From NCBI GenBank assembly GCA_945871455.1, contig CAMBXJ010000056.1, positions 1-13,538 on the forward strand: a stretch of 13,538 bases of DNA, written 5' to 3'. Below, in pieces: positions 6,588-13,538 of the stretch; positions within the stretch are counted from its first letter, which is position 1; each line of letters begins with the position of its first letter. Source of the stretch: Asaia bogorensis (lineage in GTDB: Bacteria > Pseudomonadota > Alphaproteobacteria > Acetobacterales > Acetobacteraceae). The notes under the pieces are model-generated. The model was not told where the DNA came from. It saw only the letters and a program-made list of their open reading frames with translations, and made no database searches. A program made the position numbers and the translations under genes.

Positions 6588-7784
6588 ATGGGACAGGGCG
6601 ACGAAGCTGACGAAATCGCGGCCCTGCGACGGGAAAACGCCATCCTTCGTGAAACCCTGGATGCGATCGACGGCACCGTCGTCGTGTATGATCCGCACCG
6701 GACGTTCGTGCTGGCGAACCGGTCCTATCACGCATTCTTCCCGCACCTTCCGCCCGACACGTCCTTGCGCGGACTCCGCTACGAGGACGTGTTGGGCCTT
6801 TCGTTACAGGCAGGCACGGTTGTGGATCCCCGCGCCAAGACCGATCACAGCGCCTTCACCGCCACCCGCATCCGGGAATTCGAGGCACCTGAAGCACCGC
6901 CGCGAGAGATCCGGGATCCTCGGACCAACCGATGGTACATGATCCGCGTGCAGCGCACGTCAGGCGGCAACCGCGTGGCGCTGCGGGTGGAAATCACCGA
7001 CCAGAAACGGATGCAGGAAGAACTGCGTCTGGCGCGGGAAGCCGCGGAACAGGCAAGCCGAGCGAAATCGCAGTTTCTGGCGGCGGTGAGCCACGATCTG
7101 CGGACGCCGTTGAATGCGGTGATCAACTTCGCTCATTTGATCGCGGAGGAAATCCACGGCCCGATCGGTGCCCCTGAATACGCTGAATATGCCCGCACGA
7201 TCATACGAAGCGGCGGGGATTTGCTCGGGCAGATCGACGATGTGCTGGAATACGCCCGTGCCGACGCGGGCCAGATGGATCTGAACCGCCAGTGGGTGAA
7301 TATGCGCGGACTGGTCCAATCGCTCACGCGCAATTTAGGGGGCGACAGATCGAAGGACGGTGTCAAGCTGGAAGCCGACATGCCCGCGATCCTGCCCCCC
7401 ATTTTGGGCGACCGGCCGCGGCTGTGGCGAGCACTGTCCAGTCTGGTCGGCAACGCCATCAACCTGACACGGGATGCGGACACGGTGCGGGTATCCGCCT
7501 ATCCAACCGACGACAACTGGTTGGAAATCCGCATCGCCGATAGCGGCAAGGGCATGACCACCGACGATATGGCACGGTTCATGCTGCCGTTCGAGGCGCT
7601 CTCGGCCGATGGTGCCCATTTGCGCGGGATCGGGTTGGGCCTGCCGCTGGCCTACCAGATCATCCGGGCCCATGGCGGCGATCTGCGGTTCGAGACGGAG
7701 GCAGGTGCCGGGTCCGACGCCGTAGTCCGGCTGCCGATCGCCACACCACCAGCCGAAGGTGGCTTCGATGCGACGAACGAATAG
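6588..7784 (+). CDS. sensor histidine kinase, PAS-like sensor plus HisKA and HATPase domains
   Basis: A 398-residue soluble histidine kinase. A short N-terminal helix (IAALRRENAILRETLDAI, about 10-27) leads into a PAS-like region (about 28-137, with VVVYDPHRTFVLANRSYHAF), then a coiled linker (LRLAREAAEQASRAKSQFL). The HisKA domain has H169 in SHDLRTPLNAV. The HATPase domain has an N-box at N289, a G1 box at DSGKGM (318-323), an F-box-like FMLPFE and a G2 box at RGIGLGLPLA. The stretch around the histidine (EIHGPIG, EYARTI, GGDLLGQIDDVLEYARADAG) resembles the alphaproteobacterial DivJ/PleC type. There is no transmembrane segment, so it should sense a cytoplasmic signal. The ATG at 6588 is preferred for AAGAGGTGA at 6571-6579; a GTG at 6576 would add four residues. 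No response regulator is in the window, so its partner lies elsewhere. Confidence 0.93.
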   Translation: MGQGDEADEIAALRRENAILRETLDAIDGTVVVYDPHRTFVLANRSYHAFFPHLPPDTSLRGLRYEDVLGLSLQAGTVVDPRAKTDHSAFTATRIREFEAPEAPPREIRDPRTNRWYMIRVQRTSGGNRVALRVEITDQKRMQEELRLAREAAEQASRAKSQFLAAVSHDLRTPLNAVINFAHLIAEEIHGPIGAPEYAEYARTIIRSGGDLLGQIDDVLEYARADAGQMDLNRQWVNMRGLVQSLTRNLGGDRSKDGVKLEADMPAILPPILGDRPRLWRALSSLVGNAINLTRDADTVRVSAYPTDDNWLEIRIADSGKGMTTDDMARFMLPFEALSADGAHLRGIGLGLPLAYQIIRAHGGDLRFETEAGAGSDAVVRLPIATPPAEGGFDATNE

Positions 7785-7854
7785 CCGCCGCGAATAGGGC
7801 TTGCGAACAGCCGCAAACGGATCAACGCTTTACCCACAACAGGGGAGACGCGAG

Positions 7855-8907
7855 ATGGAATTCGGCATGTTCCACGAATTTCAGCGCCGGGTTGGTCAGA
7901 GCGAGGCGAACGCGTTCACCGAGTCATTCGAACTCGTGGACGCGGCGGAGACAGCCGGGTTGGATGTGATGTGGCTGGCGGAGTTGCACACCGCGCCGGA
8001 ACGCTCGGTCCTGGCCGCGCCGTTGAGCATCGCCAGTGCCATCGCCACCCGCACCAAGCGCATGAAGATCGGCATCGCGGTGCAGGTTCTGCCGCTCTGC
8101 CATCCCCTGCGCATCGCCGAGGAAGCGGCCACGGTCGACCATATCAGCCATGGCCGCCTGATTTTCGGAGTCGGGCGCAGCGGCTTCCCGCGCACCTACC
8201 AGGCCTATGGGATCTCCTATGCCGAAAGCCGGGAGCGGTTTGCGGAGGTGCTGGAAATCCTCCGGCGCGCATGGACGCAGGAACGCTTCTCCTTCGACGG
8301 CCAGTTCTATCATTTCGACGATATCTGTCTGGTGCCGAAGCCCTACCAGGCCCCCTACCCCGAACTGCGGATCGCGGTGAACAGCCCCGATACGTTTGAG
8401 CAGACGGGCCGGGAAGGCTATCCGATCTTCGTCGCCACCCGGTTGGGCGATCTGACCGAGTTGGTGCCGAATCTGCGCGTCTACCGCGAAGCCTGGGCCG
8501 CCGCCGGCCATCCTGGCAACGGCCGCGTCTATCTGCGGGTACCGGTTTACGTCGCCGAGACCGAAGCCCAGGCGCGCGAGGAACCCCGTGAGAGTGTGAT
8601 GAATTTCTACCGCTATCTGGGGGAACGGATCGAGCAATCCGCCAGCCAGGAAGGTGCCCGCGCGATCGAGAATCGGGCCGAGCGGGGCCAGCGATTGATG
8701 AATATCGACTACGACGAGGTGCTGCGGAGCAAGATCATCGTCGGCACCCCCGCCATGGTCACCGACCGGCTCGGCCAGTTGCAGCGGGAGCTGGGCCTGG
8801 AAGGCATCCTGGCGGAGATGAATTGCGGGATGCGGATTCCACATGGCCAGGTCAACGACTCGCTGCGGATGATGTGCGAGGCAGTGATGCCGCGCTTCCG
8901 CAACTGA
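7855..8907 (+). CDS. LLM class (luciferase-like) flavin-dependent oxidoreductase
   Basis: A 350-residue member of the bacterial luciferase-like monooxygenase superfamily, TIM-barrel enzymes using reduced FMN or F420 to oxidise small organic compounds. Visible landmarks: the MEFGMF first strand, a MWLAELH turn with E43 and H45, IGIAVQVLPLCHPLRIAEE (72-90), the VDHISHGRLIFGVGRSGF stretch (94-111) that contacts the flavin phosphate in this superfamily, and a PKPYQAPYPELRIAV strand (161-175). Length is normal. The ATG at 7855 is chosen for AGGGGAG at 7841-7847, 7 bases upstream; the frame is open back to 7801 without another good site. It needs a flavin reductase partner if it uses FMNH2; none is present here. 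The substrate is unknown. A double-palindrome repeat begins 14 bases after the stop. Confidence 0.92.
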   Translation: MEFGMFHEFQRRVGQSEANAFTESFELVDAAETAGLDVMWLAELHTAPERSVLAAPLSIASAIATRTKRMKIGIAVQVLPLCHPLRIAEEAATVDHISHGRLIFGVGRSGFPRTYQAYGISYAESRERFAEVLEILRRAWTQERFSFDGQFYHFDDICLVPKPYQAPYPELRIAVNSPDTFEQTGREGYPIFVATRLGDLTELVPNLRVYREAWAAAGHPGNGRVYLRVPVYVAETEAQAREEPRESVMNFYRYLGERIEQSASQEGARAIENRAERGQRLMNIDYDEVLRSKIIVGTPAMVTDRLGQLQRELGLEGILAEMNCGMRIPHGQVNDSLRMMCEAVMPRFRN

Positions 8908-8920
8908 GGGCGCCAACTCA

Positions 8921-9054
8921 CGGACGGAGAAAACTCTCCCCCTCCCCTTGCGGGAGGGGGTGGGGGGAGGGTTAAGGATGCCCGAACTCTGCCTGAATCC
9001 CCTCCCCCCAACCCCCTCCCGCAAGGGGAGGGGGGGGAGAATTTTCTCCGTCCG
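8921..9054. repeat. double-palindrome G/C repeat element, copy 1
   Basis: A long imperfect inverted repeat. The left arm begins CGGACGGAGAAAACTCT at 8921 and continues as C-rich, TTGC, G-rich sequence to about 8973; the right arm (about 9000-9054) is its reverse complement with few differences. Each arm is itself a hairpin: CCCCCTCCC (8938-8946), loop CTTGC, GGGAGGGGG (8952-8960) on the left; CCCCCTCCC (9012-9020), loop GCAAG, GGGAGGGGG (9026-9034) on the right. It has no coding capacity and lies between the flavin oxidoreductase and the dehydrogenase pair. It resembles interspersed palindromic repeats common in GC-rich alphaproteobacteria. Confidence 0.88.
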
Positions 9055-9106
9055 CGGAAATCTGGTCACGCCCATACCCCGCCAATCGTCATAAGGACCG
9101 AATGCC

Positions 9107-10087
9107 ATGTCCGGTGCCAACTCCTTCAAGTTCGTCATGCTGCCGCCGCAGAGCGCCACCACCCGCGACTGGGGCGCGCGGCTGGCCGCCGAAGTGCCCG
9201 AAGCCCGCGTCGTCGTGGCCGAGGACGCCGAAACCGCGGCGCGCGAAATCGTCGATGCCGAGGCCGCGTTCGGCTGGCTGGGCGCCGACCTGCTGGCCAA
9301 GGCCACTCGCCTGCGTTGGTTGCAGGCACCCCAGGCGGCTCCGGCGGCCGGATACTACTATCCGGAACTGATCGCCCATCCCCTAGCGGTGACCAATTTC
9401 CGGGAAATCTTCAACGACCATATCAGTGCGCATATTCTGTCGTTCGTGCTCGCCTTCGCGCGCGGCCTGCATGTCTACATCCCGCAGCAGTTGCGCCGGG
9501 AATGGAGGAAGCCCAGCGAAGACCTGGGGGTTGTGCATTTGCCGGAAGCCACCGCGCTGATCGTCGGTGTCGGTGGTATCGGCGCCGAGACCGCCCGCCT
9601 GCTTGCCGCCTTCGGTGTCACCGTTCTCGCCACCGATGCGCGTAAGGCGTCGCCACCCGCGGGCGTGAGCGAACTGCATCCGCCGGAAGCGTTGGACTCC
9701 CTGCTGCCGCGCGCCGATTTCGTGATCCTGACGGTCCCGCATACACCGGCCACCGAAGGTTTCTTCAACCGCGACCGTTTCGCGAAAATGAAGAAATCGG
9801 CCTTTTTCATCAATATCGGTCGCGGCATGACCACGAAGCTGGACGACCTGGTGGACGCGCTGCGCGCCGGCACGATTTCCGGCGCCGCGCTGGACGTCTA
9901 TGAGCAGGAGCCGTTGCCGGCCGAACATCCGCTGTGGACGATGCCGAATGTGCTGATGACGCCGCACATGGCGGGCTATGGCCCGTATCTGAACGATCGG
10001 CGCTTCCAGATCATGGTGGACAACTGCCGATCTTTCGCCGCGGGACGGGCGTTGCGCAATGAGGTAAACAAGGCGGGTTGGTTCTAA
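9107..10087 (+). CDS. D-2-hydroxyacid dehydrogenase family protein (copy 2)
   Basis: A 326-residue D-2-hydroxyacid dehydrogenase. The Rossmann motif is GVGGIG at 154-159. Catalytic residues are R239 (NIGRGMTT), E268 (LDVYEQEPLP) and H287 (TPHMAG). The segment after the first domain reads WLQAPQAAPAAGYYYPEL, where most family members have a Gly-Val-Asp-containing loop that binds the substrate carboxylate, so its substrate preference may be unusual. It also has NFREIFNDHISAH at about 97-109, a region typical of the glyoxylate/hydroxypyruvate reductase-like branch. AAGGA at 9093-9097 lies 9 bases before the ATG. The next dehydrogenase begins 13 bases after its stop, so they form an operon, probably sharing a pathway. 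The promoter would have to lie in or just after the repeat element ending at 9054. Confidence 0.92.
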   Translation: MSGANSFKFVMLPPQSATTRDWGARLAAEVPEARVVVAEDAETAAREIVDAEAAFGWLGADLLAKATRLRWLQAPQAAPAAGYYYPELIAHPLAVTNFREIFNDHISAHILSFVLAFARGLHVYIPQQLRREWRKPSEDLGVVHLPEATALIVGVGGIGAETARLLAAFGVTVLATDARKASPPAGVSELHPPEALDSLLPRADFVILTVPHTPATEGFFNRDRFAKMKKSAFFINIGRGMTTKLDDLVDALRAGTISGAALDVYEQEPLPAEHPLWTMPNVLMTPHMAGYGPYLNDRRFQIMVDNCRSFAAGRALRNEVNKAGWF

Positions 10088-10100
10088 GGAGTTCGCCGCC

Positions 10101-11081
10101 ATGCCCACGCTCGTCGTGACCTATGCCATGAATCCTGGGGACCGGGCCGTGCTGACGGAAGCCTTGGGCGGCGCGGCGGAGCCGGTCTATCTGGCCGACC
10201 TGGATGACGCGGGCCGGACGGCGGCGTTGCGGGACGCAACCGTGCTCCTGGCCCGCAACACCGCCAAGGAGTTGCATGGCGAGGAACCGAGCCTGATCGG
10301 CAACGCGCGCCTGATCCAGTTCGTGAACGCGGGCATCGACTTCGTGCCGACGAAGTCCCTGCCCCCTGCCCTGCCTGTCGCCAGTAATGGCGGCGCCTAT
10401 GCCGAACCGATGGCGGAACACGCGCTGACCATGGCCCTTGCGGCCGCCAAACGCCTGCTGGTCGAGCACAACGCGCTGACCCGCGGCGAGTTCAACCAGC
10501 ACAAACGCAACCGCTCCCTGTCAGGACGCGTCTGCGGCATCCTCGGCTTCGGCGGCATCGGCGAGGCAACCGCCCGCCTGATGCGCGCGATCGGCATGCG
10601 CGTCCACGCCGTCAACCGCCGCGGGGCCAGCGATGAACCGACCGACTGGATCGGCACCATCGACCGACTGGACGAATTGCTGGCAGTGTCGGATGTCCTG
10701 GTGATCAGCACGCCGCTGACGCCTCAGACGCTGGGCTTGCTGGGTGCCCGGGAACTGGGTCTGATGAAGGAGGACGCGATCCTGGTGAACCTGGCCCGCG
10801 GGGAGGTCATCGACGAGGCGGCCCTGTTCGCACATCTGCAGGCGCATCCGAATTTCGTCGCCTGCATCGACGCGTGGTGGATCGAGCCGGTCCGCCACGG
10901 CCATTTCCGCATGGACCACCCGTTCCTGACCCTGCCGAATGTGATCGGGTCCCCACATAATTCGGCCTCGGTGCCGGGCACCAGCTCGGCGGCATTGCGG
11001 CGGGCGGCGGTGAATGTCCACCGGGTCCTGGCGGGCGAACCCGCACGCTATGTGCTGGAACCGCACGAACGGATGATGTAG
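10101..11081 (+). CDS. D-2-hydroxyacid dehydrogenase family protein (copy 3)
   Basis: A 326-residue D-2-hydroxyacid dehydrogenase, clearly different in sequence from its neighbour. The Rossmann motif is GFGGIG at 149-154. Catalytic residues are R233 (NLARGEVIDE), E262 (IDAWWIEP) and H286 (SPHNSAS). The substrate-side loop is IQFVNAGIDFV (72-82), followed by SNGGAYAEPMAEHAL as in the formate-dehydrogenase-like branch of the superfamily. An extra RHGHFRMDHPF segment follows the catalytic Glu. AAGGAG at 10086-10091 overlaps the stop of the preceding gene and lies 9 bases before the ATG, so translation is likely coupled. A second copy of the double-palindrome repeat starts about 40 bases after the stop, where transcription of the pair may end. 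The pairing suggests two consecutive or alternative reductions of 2-oxoacids; substrates are not evident. Confidence 0.92.
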   Translation: MPTLVVTYAMNPGDRAVLTEALGGAAEPVYLADLDDAGRTAALRDATVLLARNTAKELHGEEPSLIGNARLIQFVNAGIDFVPTKSLPPALPVASNGGAYAEPMAEHALTMALAAAKRLLVEHNALTRGEFNQHKRNRSLSGRVCGILGFGGIGEATARLMRAIGMRVHAVNRRGASDEPTDWIGTIDRLDELLAVSDVLVISTPLTPQTLGLLGARELGLMKEDAILVNLARGEVIDEAALFAHLQAHPNFVACIDAWWIEPVRHGHFRMDHPFLTLPNVIGSPHNSASVPGTSSAALRRAAVNVHRVLAGEPARYVLEPHERMM

Positions 11082-11121
11082 GCGGGCGGCGCAGCGAGGT
11101 GTACACGCATCTCAGAACGAG

Positions 11122-11260
11122 GTGCGGACGAGAGAAAATTCTCCCCATCCCCTTGCGGGAGGGGTTGGGGGGAGGGATAATTTCGCACGGACATTGCGCG
11201 AAAACCCCTCCCCCCGGCCCCCTCCCGCAAGGGGAGGGGGAGAATTTTCTCCTCCGTCGC
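11122..11260. repeat. double-palindrome G/C repeat element, copy 2
   Basis: The same architecture as the element at 8921-9054. The left arm starts near 11122 with GCGGACGAGAGAAAATTCTC; the right arm ends near 11260 and is its near reverse complement. Inner hairpins have a CTTGC loop at 11152-11156 and a GCAAG loop at 11227-11231. One stem base on the left arm (A at 11147) breaks the pairing seen in copy 1. It lies between the convergent ends of the dehydrogenase pair and the hydrolase gene, where it could act as a two-way terminator even though no T-run is present. Confidence 0.88.
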
Positions 11261-11286
11261 GATGTGCGAATACGGCAACCGCGCCC

Positions 11287-12177
11287 CTACCGGGCCGGCA
11301 AATACTGCCGGTACCACGCAAGGGTCGGCCCCATCACCTGATCGAACGCGTCTCCGGCATAGACCTCGTAGTGCCCCCATTTTTCCAGCACGACCAGTCT
11401 CTTGGGCTCGCCGGCCTTCGCATACAACGCCTCGCTTTCATCGCGCGGCACCAGACGGTCGTCGTCGGTGGTGATGAACAGCACCGGACGCGGCGCGATC
11501 TTGTCCACCACCCACTCGGGATGGAATTCCAGCGTGTCGTCGATGAACTCCATCGGAATTTCACCGACCGCGCCAGGATTGCCGCGACGGGCCGCGGCGG
11601 CGAGTTCGGCGGACTGGCGATCGGGCAGCAGAATGTAGCTACGGTCCGCGAATTCGGATTGCCCGGTCATGACCCGGCGGACCCGATCGGCGGCTGACCG
11701 CTCCAGCAGGTCGGCGAATTCGTCCGGCCGGCGGACGCTGCGCATCCAGCGCTTGCCATGCCCGATGCCAACCACCGAGACCACGGCTTTCACCCGCTGG
11801 TCCACCGCCGCGGTCCAGACGACCGTCGCGCCACCATAGCTGGTGCCATAGAGGCCCAGCCGCTCCGGATCGACCATGCCCTGCGCGCCCAGGAAGGTCA
11901 GCGCCGCCTGCGAATCGATGACCCGCCCGTAGGGAGACAGGCGGTTTTTCGGACCGTCGCTGTCGCCCCAACCTTTGTAGTCGAAGGTCAGCACGACGTA
12001 GCCGGCGGCATTCAATACGCGGGCATTGTCGGGCAGATAAAGATTCCGCACGCCTGTATAGCCGTGGCACAGGACGATGCCGGCCCGCTTGTCCCCCGGC
12101 CGCAGATCGTCGGGCAGGAACAGGTCGCCCGACAGGCGGACGCCCTCGCTGTAGAAACTGACTGGCGTGCTGGGCAT
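11287..12177 (-). CDS. alpha/beta hydrolase
   Basis: A 296-residue alpha/beta hydrolase fold protein. The nucleophile elbow is GTSYGG with Ser113; the acid is most likely D240 in TTDDDRLVP, and the base H269 in KWGHYEVY. The oxyanion region is VLCHGYTGVR at about 35-44, followed by a FDYKGWGDSDG loop as in the dienelactone hydrolase/S9-peptidase-like esterases. No signal peptide is visible, so it is probably cytoplasmic. The ATG at 12177 is preferred because GGAGG (12189-12185 on this strand) lies 7 bases upstream; an ATG at 12204 would add nine residues without a ribosome site. It diverges from the ABC transporter operon, sharing a 204-base upstream region, so the two may respond to one regulator. 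It may open esters or lactones brought in by that transporter, but this rests on position only. Confidence 0.92.
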   Translation of the reverse strand: MPSTPVSFYSEGVRLSGDLFLPDDLRPGDKRAGIVLCHGYTGVRNLYLPDNARVLNAAGYVVLTFDYKGWGDSDGPKNRLSPYGRVIDSQAALTFLGAQGMVDPERLGLYGTSYGGATVVWTAAVDQRVKAVVSVVGIGHGKRWMRSVRRPDEFADLLERSAADRVRRVMTGQSEFADRSYILLPDRQSAELAAAARRGNPGAVGEIPMEFIDDTLEFHPEWVVDKIAPRPVLFITTDDDRLVPRDESEALYAKAGEPKRLVVLEKWGHYEVYAGDAFDQVMGPTLAWYRQYLPAR

Positions 12178-12292
12178 GGGCGTTCCTCCGCTGGTTTCGG
12201 CCATGGTTTCGGCAGGAAGGGCGCGCGGTCAAGACCAGGAGCCACGTCATTTATCAATTGCATCGGCACCGCGGAACCGGCGGCCGACATCG

Positions 12293-12322
12293 TTGACAGC
12301 GGGACCACGCGTCCGGTACGAG
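12293..12322 (+). promoter_or_regulatory. candidate promoter for the ABC transporter operon
   Basis: TTGACA at 12293-12298 is a perfect -35 match. TACGAG at 12317-12322, 18 bases on, is a weak -10. They lie 60 bases before the TTG start at 12382, in the gap shared with the divergent hydrolase. No clear operator repeat was seen in this gap. Confidence 0.3.
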
Positions 12323-12381
12323 GACGTCAACCACAAAGACTTTCGGGCTTCACACGGGTAGAACGTTCAGGGACAGGCCAC

Positions 12382-13413
12382 TTGGCGGCACTGCTAGAGA
12401 TTCAGAACCTGCACACCGAATTCCGGACCGGTGCGGGCACTATTCATGCGGTTGACGGGATTACCTATTCCGTCGACGCAGGCGAAACCGTGGCCATCGT
12501 GGGCGAAAGCGGGTCGGGCAAGTCCGTCGGCGCCCTGTCCATCCTGCGCCTGATCCCAGACCCTCCCGGACGCATCACCCAAGGTGCCGTTCTGTTCGGT
12601 GGACGCGACCTCATAAGCCTGACCGAGGAGCAGATGCGCCAGGTGCGCGGCAGCGAAATCGGCATGGTGTTCCAGGAACCGATGACCTCCCTGAACCCGG
12701 TGCTGACCATTGGCCGCCAGATCACCGAAACCCTGGAACAGCATCGCGGCGTCGATCGGGCCACCGCGCAGAAACGCGCCGAGGAACTGTTGGGACTGGT
12801 CGGAATCGCCGATCCGATCCGCCGTCTGAAGCAATACCCGCATCAACTGTCCGGCGGCATGCGCCAGCGGATCATGATCGCGATCGCGCTGGCCTGCGAT
12901 CCGAAGCTGATCATCGCCGATGAGCCGACCACCGCGCTGGATGTCACCATCCAGGCACAGATCCTGGAATTGATGAAGGATCTGACCCATCGGCTGGGCA
13001 TCGCGCTGATCATCATCACGCACAACCTCGGCGTCGTCGCGCGCTATGCCAATCGCGTGAATGTGATGTACGCCGGCCGCATCGTGGAATCCGGTCCGGC
13101 GCGGGCGATCTACCATACGCCACGCCACCCCTACACGATCGCCCTGCTCCGCTCGGTGCCCCGGCTCGATCGACCGCGCCAGGCCCGCCTGGATCCGGTG
13201 GAGGGCCAGCCGCCCGATCTCACACGCCTCGACGCCGGATGCTCCTTCCGACCGCGCTGCCGCTTCGCCATTGCCGCCTGCGCCGCATCGCGACCCAGAC
13301 TGGAAGCGACCAGCAACCCCGGACAGGCCGCCGCCTGCTTTCGCGCCGACGAACTCGCGTCCCTGACCGGGACCACCGGATCCGATGCTACCCTGGCTGG
13401 AGTCACGGCATGA
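12382..13413 (+). CDS. oligopeptide/dipeptide-type ABC transporter ATP-binding protein (DppD/OppD-like)
   Basis: A 343-residue ATPase subunit of a peptide/nickel-type ABC importer. It shows Walker A GESGSGKS (41-48), Q-loop Q98 in [11 protein letters not shown], signature LSGGM (156-160), Walker B LIIADEP (176-182) and H-loop H214 (ITHNLG). The C-terminal oligopeptide-type extension has Cys287, Cys293, Cys300 and Cys319 in the [10 protein letters not shown]...AAC...AACF pattern; in the family these can hold an Fe-S cluster. No ATG fits. The TTG at 12382 is chosen because AGGGA (12369-12373) lies 8 bases upstream and the protein then starts [10 protein letters not shown] as in relatives; the open frame continues upstream to 11758 but there is antisense to the hydrolase. 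Its TGA overlaps the ATG of the next ATPase gene (ATGA), so the two are translationally coupled. Permease and binding-protein genes presumably lie outside the window. The cargo may be peptides or another small solute. Confidence 0.95.
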   Translation: MAALLEIQNLHTEFRTGAGTIHAVDGITYSVDAGETVAIVGESGSGKSVGALSILRLIPDPPGRITQGAVLFGGRDLISLTEEQMRQVRGSEIGMVFQEPMTSLNPVLTIGRQITETLEQHRGVDRATAQKRAEELLGLVGIADPIRRLKQYPHQLSGGMRQRIMIAIALACDPKLIIADEPTTALDVTIQAQILELMKDLTHRLGIALIIITHNLGVVARYANRVNVMYAGRIVESGPARAIYHTPRHPYTIALLRSVPRLDRPRQARLDPVEGQPPDLTRLDAGCSFRPRCRFAIAACAASRPRLEATSNPGQAAACFRADELASLTGTTGSDATLAGVTA

Positions 13414-13538
13414 ACGCCGTCGCACCGCGCGCGGCGAACGCGACATCAGAGGCCCCGCTCCTCGAAGTTCGCGGCCTGCGCATGCACTTCCCCGTCTCCG
13501 AGGGTCTGCTCGGCCGCAAGGTCGGCGACGTGAAGGCG
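13410..13538 (+). CDS. second oligopeptide-type ABC transporter ATP-binding protein (DppF/OppF-like), 5' part
   Basis: Only the first 43 codons are in the window; the gene runs off the right edge. The visible part has a short variable leader, then LLEVRGLRMHFPVSEGLLGR, the usual N-terminus of DppF/OppF-type ATPases, where the HFPV...G segment precedes the Walker A domain. Its ATG overlaps the stop of the preceding ATPase by four bases. DppD/DppF-like pairs form the heterodimeric motor of these importers, so the order and overlap support the assignment although the ATP-binding motifs are beyond the edge. Confidence 0.88.
   Translation, partial: MNAVAPRAANATSEAPLLEVRGLRMHFPVSEGLLGRKVGDVKA

Noticed and set aside
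7924..9306. 460-codon minus-strand open frame opposite the flavin oxidoreductase
   Set aside because: Composition is typical of an antisense GC-rich shadow, it runs straight through the palindromic repeat, and the plus strand carries a recognisable enzyme.
8921..11260. Composite transposon or insertion sequence formed by the two palindromes
   Set aside because: No transposase is between or beside the elements and I could not identify target-site duplications; only a looser recombination origin remains possible.
11758..12381. N-terminal extension of the ABC ATPase
   Set aside because: It is antisense to the well-supported hydrolase, shows no domain, and the TTG at 12382 with its ribosome site gives the normal family N-terminus.

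Overview
The window is a GC-rich bacterial chromosome segment, most likely from an alphaproteobacterium of the Rhodospirillales/Acetobacteraceae kind. That placement rests on base composition, a DivJ/PleC-like histidine kinase core, a DUF3750 protein and G/C-rich interspersed palindromes; it is an inference, since no rRNA or other taxonomic marker is present. There are 14 supported protein genes (one cut by the right edge), one short fragment at the left edge, no tRNA or rRNA, no CRISPR array and no transposase.

Left part (1-4260): a small lipoprotein; moaD-moaE (the two subunits of molybdopterin synthase); a TauD/TfdA-family Fe(II)/2-oxoglutarate dioxygenase; a membrane-anchored DUF3750 protein; and a convergent minus-strand gene of unknown function that uses a TTG start behind a perfect Shine-Dalgarno. 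This part carries three separate short-period G/C-palindromic minisatellites: one inside moaE (in frame), one at the 3' end of the DUF3750 gene (in frame), and one in the gap between the two convergent genes.

Middle part (4258-8907): a D-2-hydroxyacid dehydrogenase, a zinc-independent MDR oxidoreductase, an orphan sensor histidine kinase with an N-terminal PAS-like region, and a luciferase-like flavin-dependent oxidoreductase. All four are on the plus strand, with gaps of about 70 to 210 bases that suggest mostly separate transcription.

Right part (8908-13538): two further D-2-hydroxyacid dehydrogenases form a tight pair (13-base gap). The pair is bracketed by two copies of a roughly 135-base double-palindrome element. 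A minus-strand alpha/beta hydrolase follows, then, diverging from it, the start of an oligopeptide/dipeptide-type ABC transporter: a DppD/OppD-like ATPase whose stop overlaps the start of a DppF/OppF-like ATPase that runs off the window.

Taken together the right two thirds looks like an accessory catabolic region: uptake of a small organic or peptide-like compound, hydrolysis, and several NAD(P)H-, flavin- and 2-oxoglutarate-dependent steps. No substrate can be assigned from sequence. I do not see a clear new defence or mobile system; the least ordinary material is the repeat structure.
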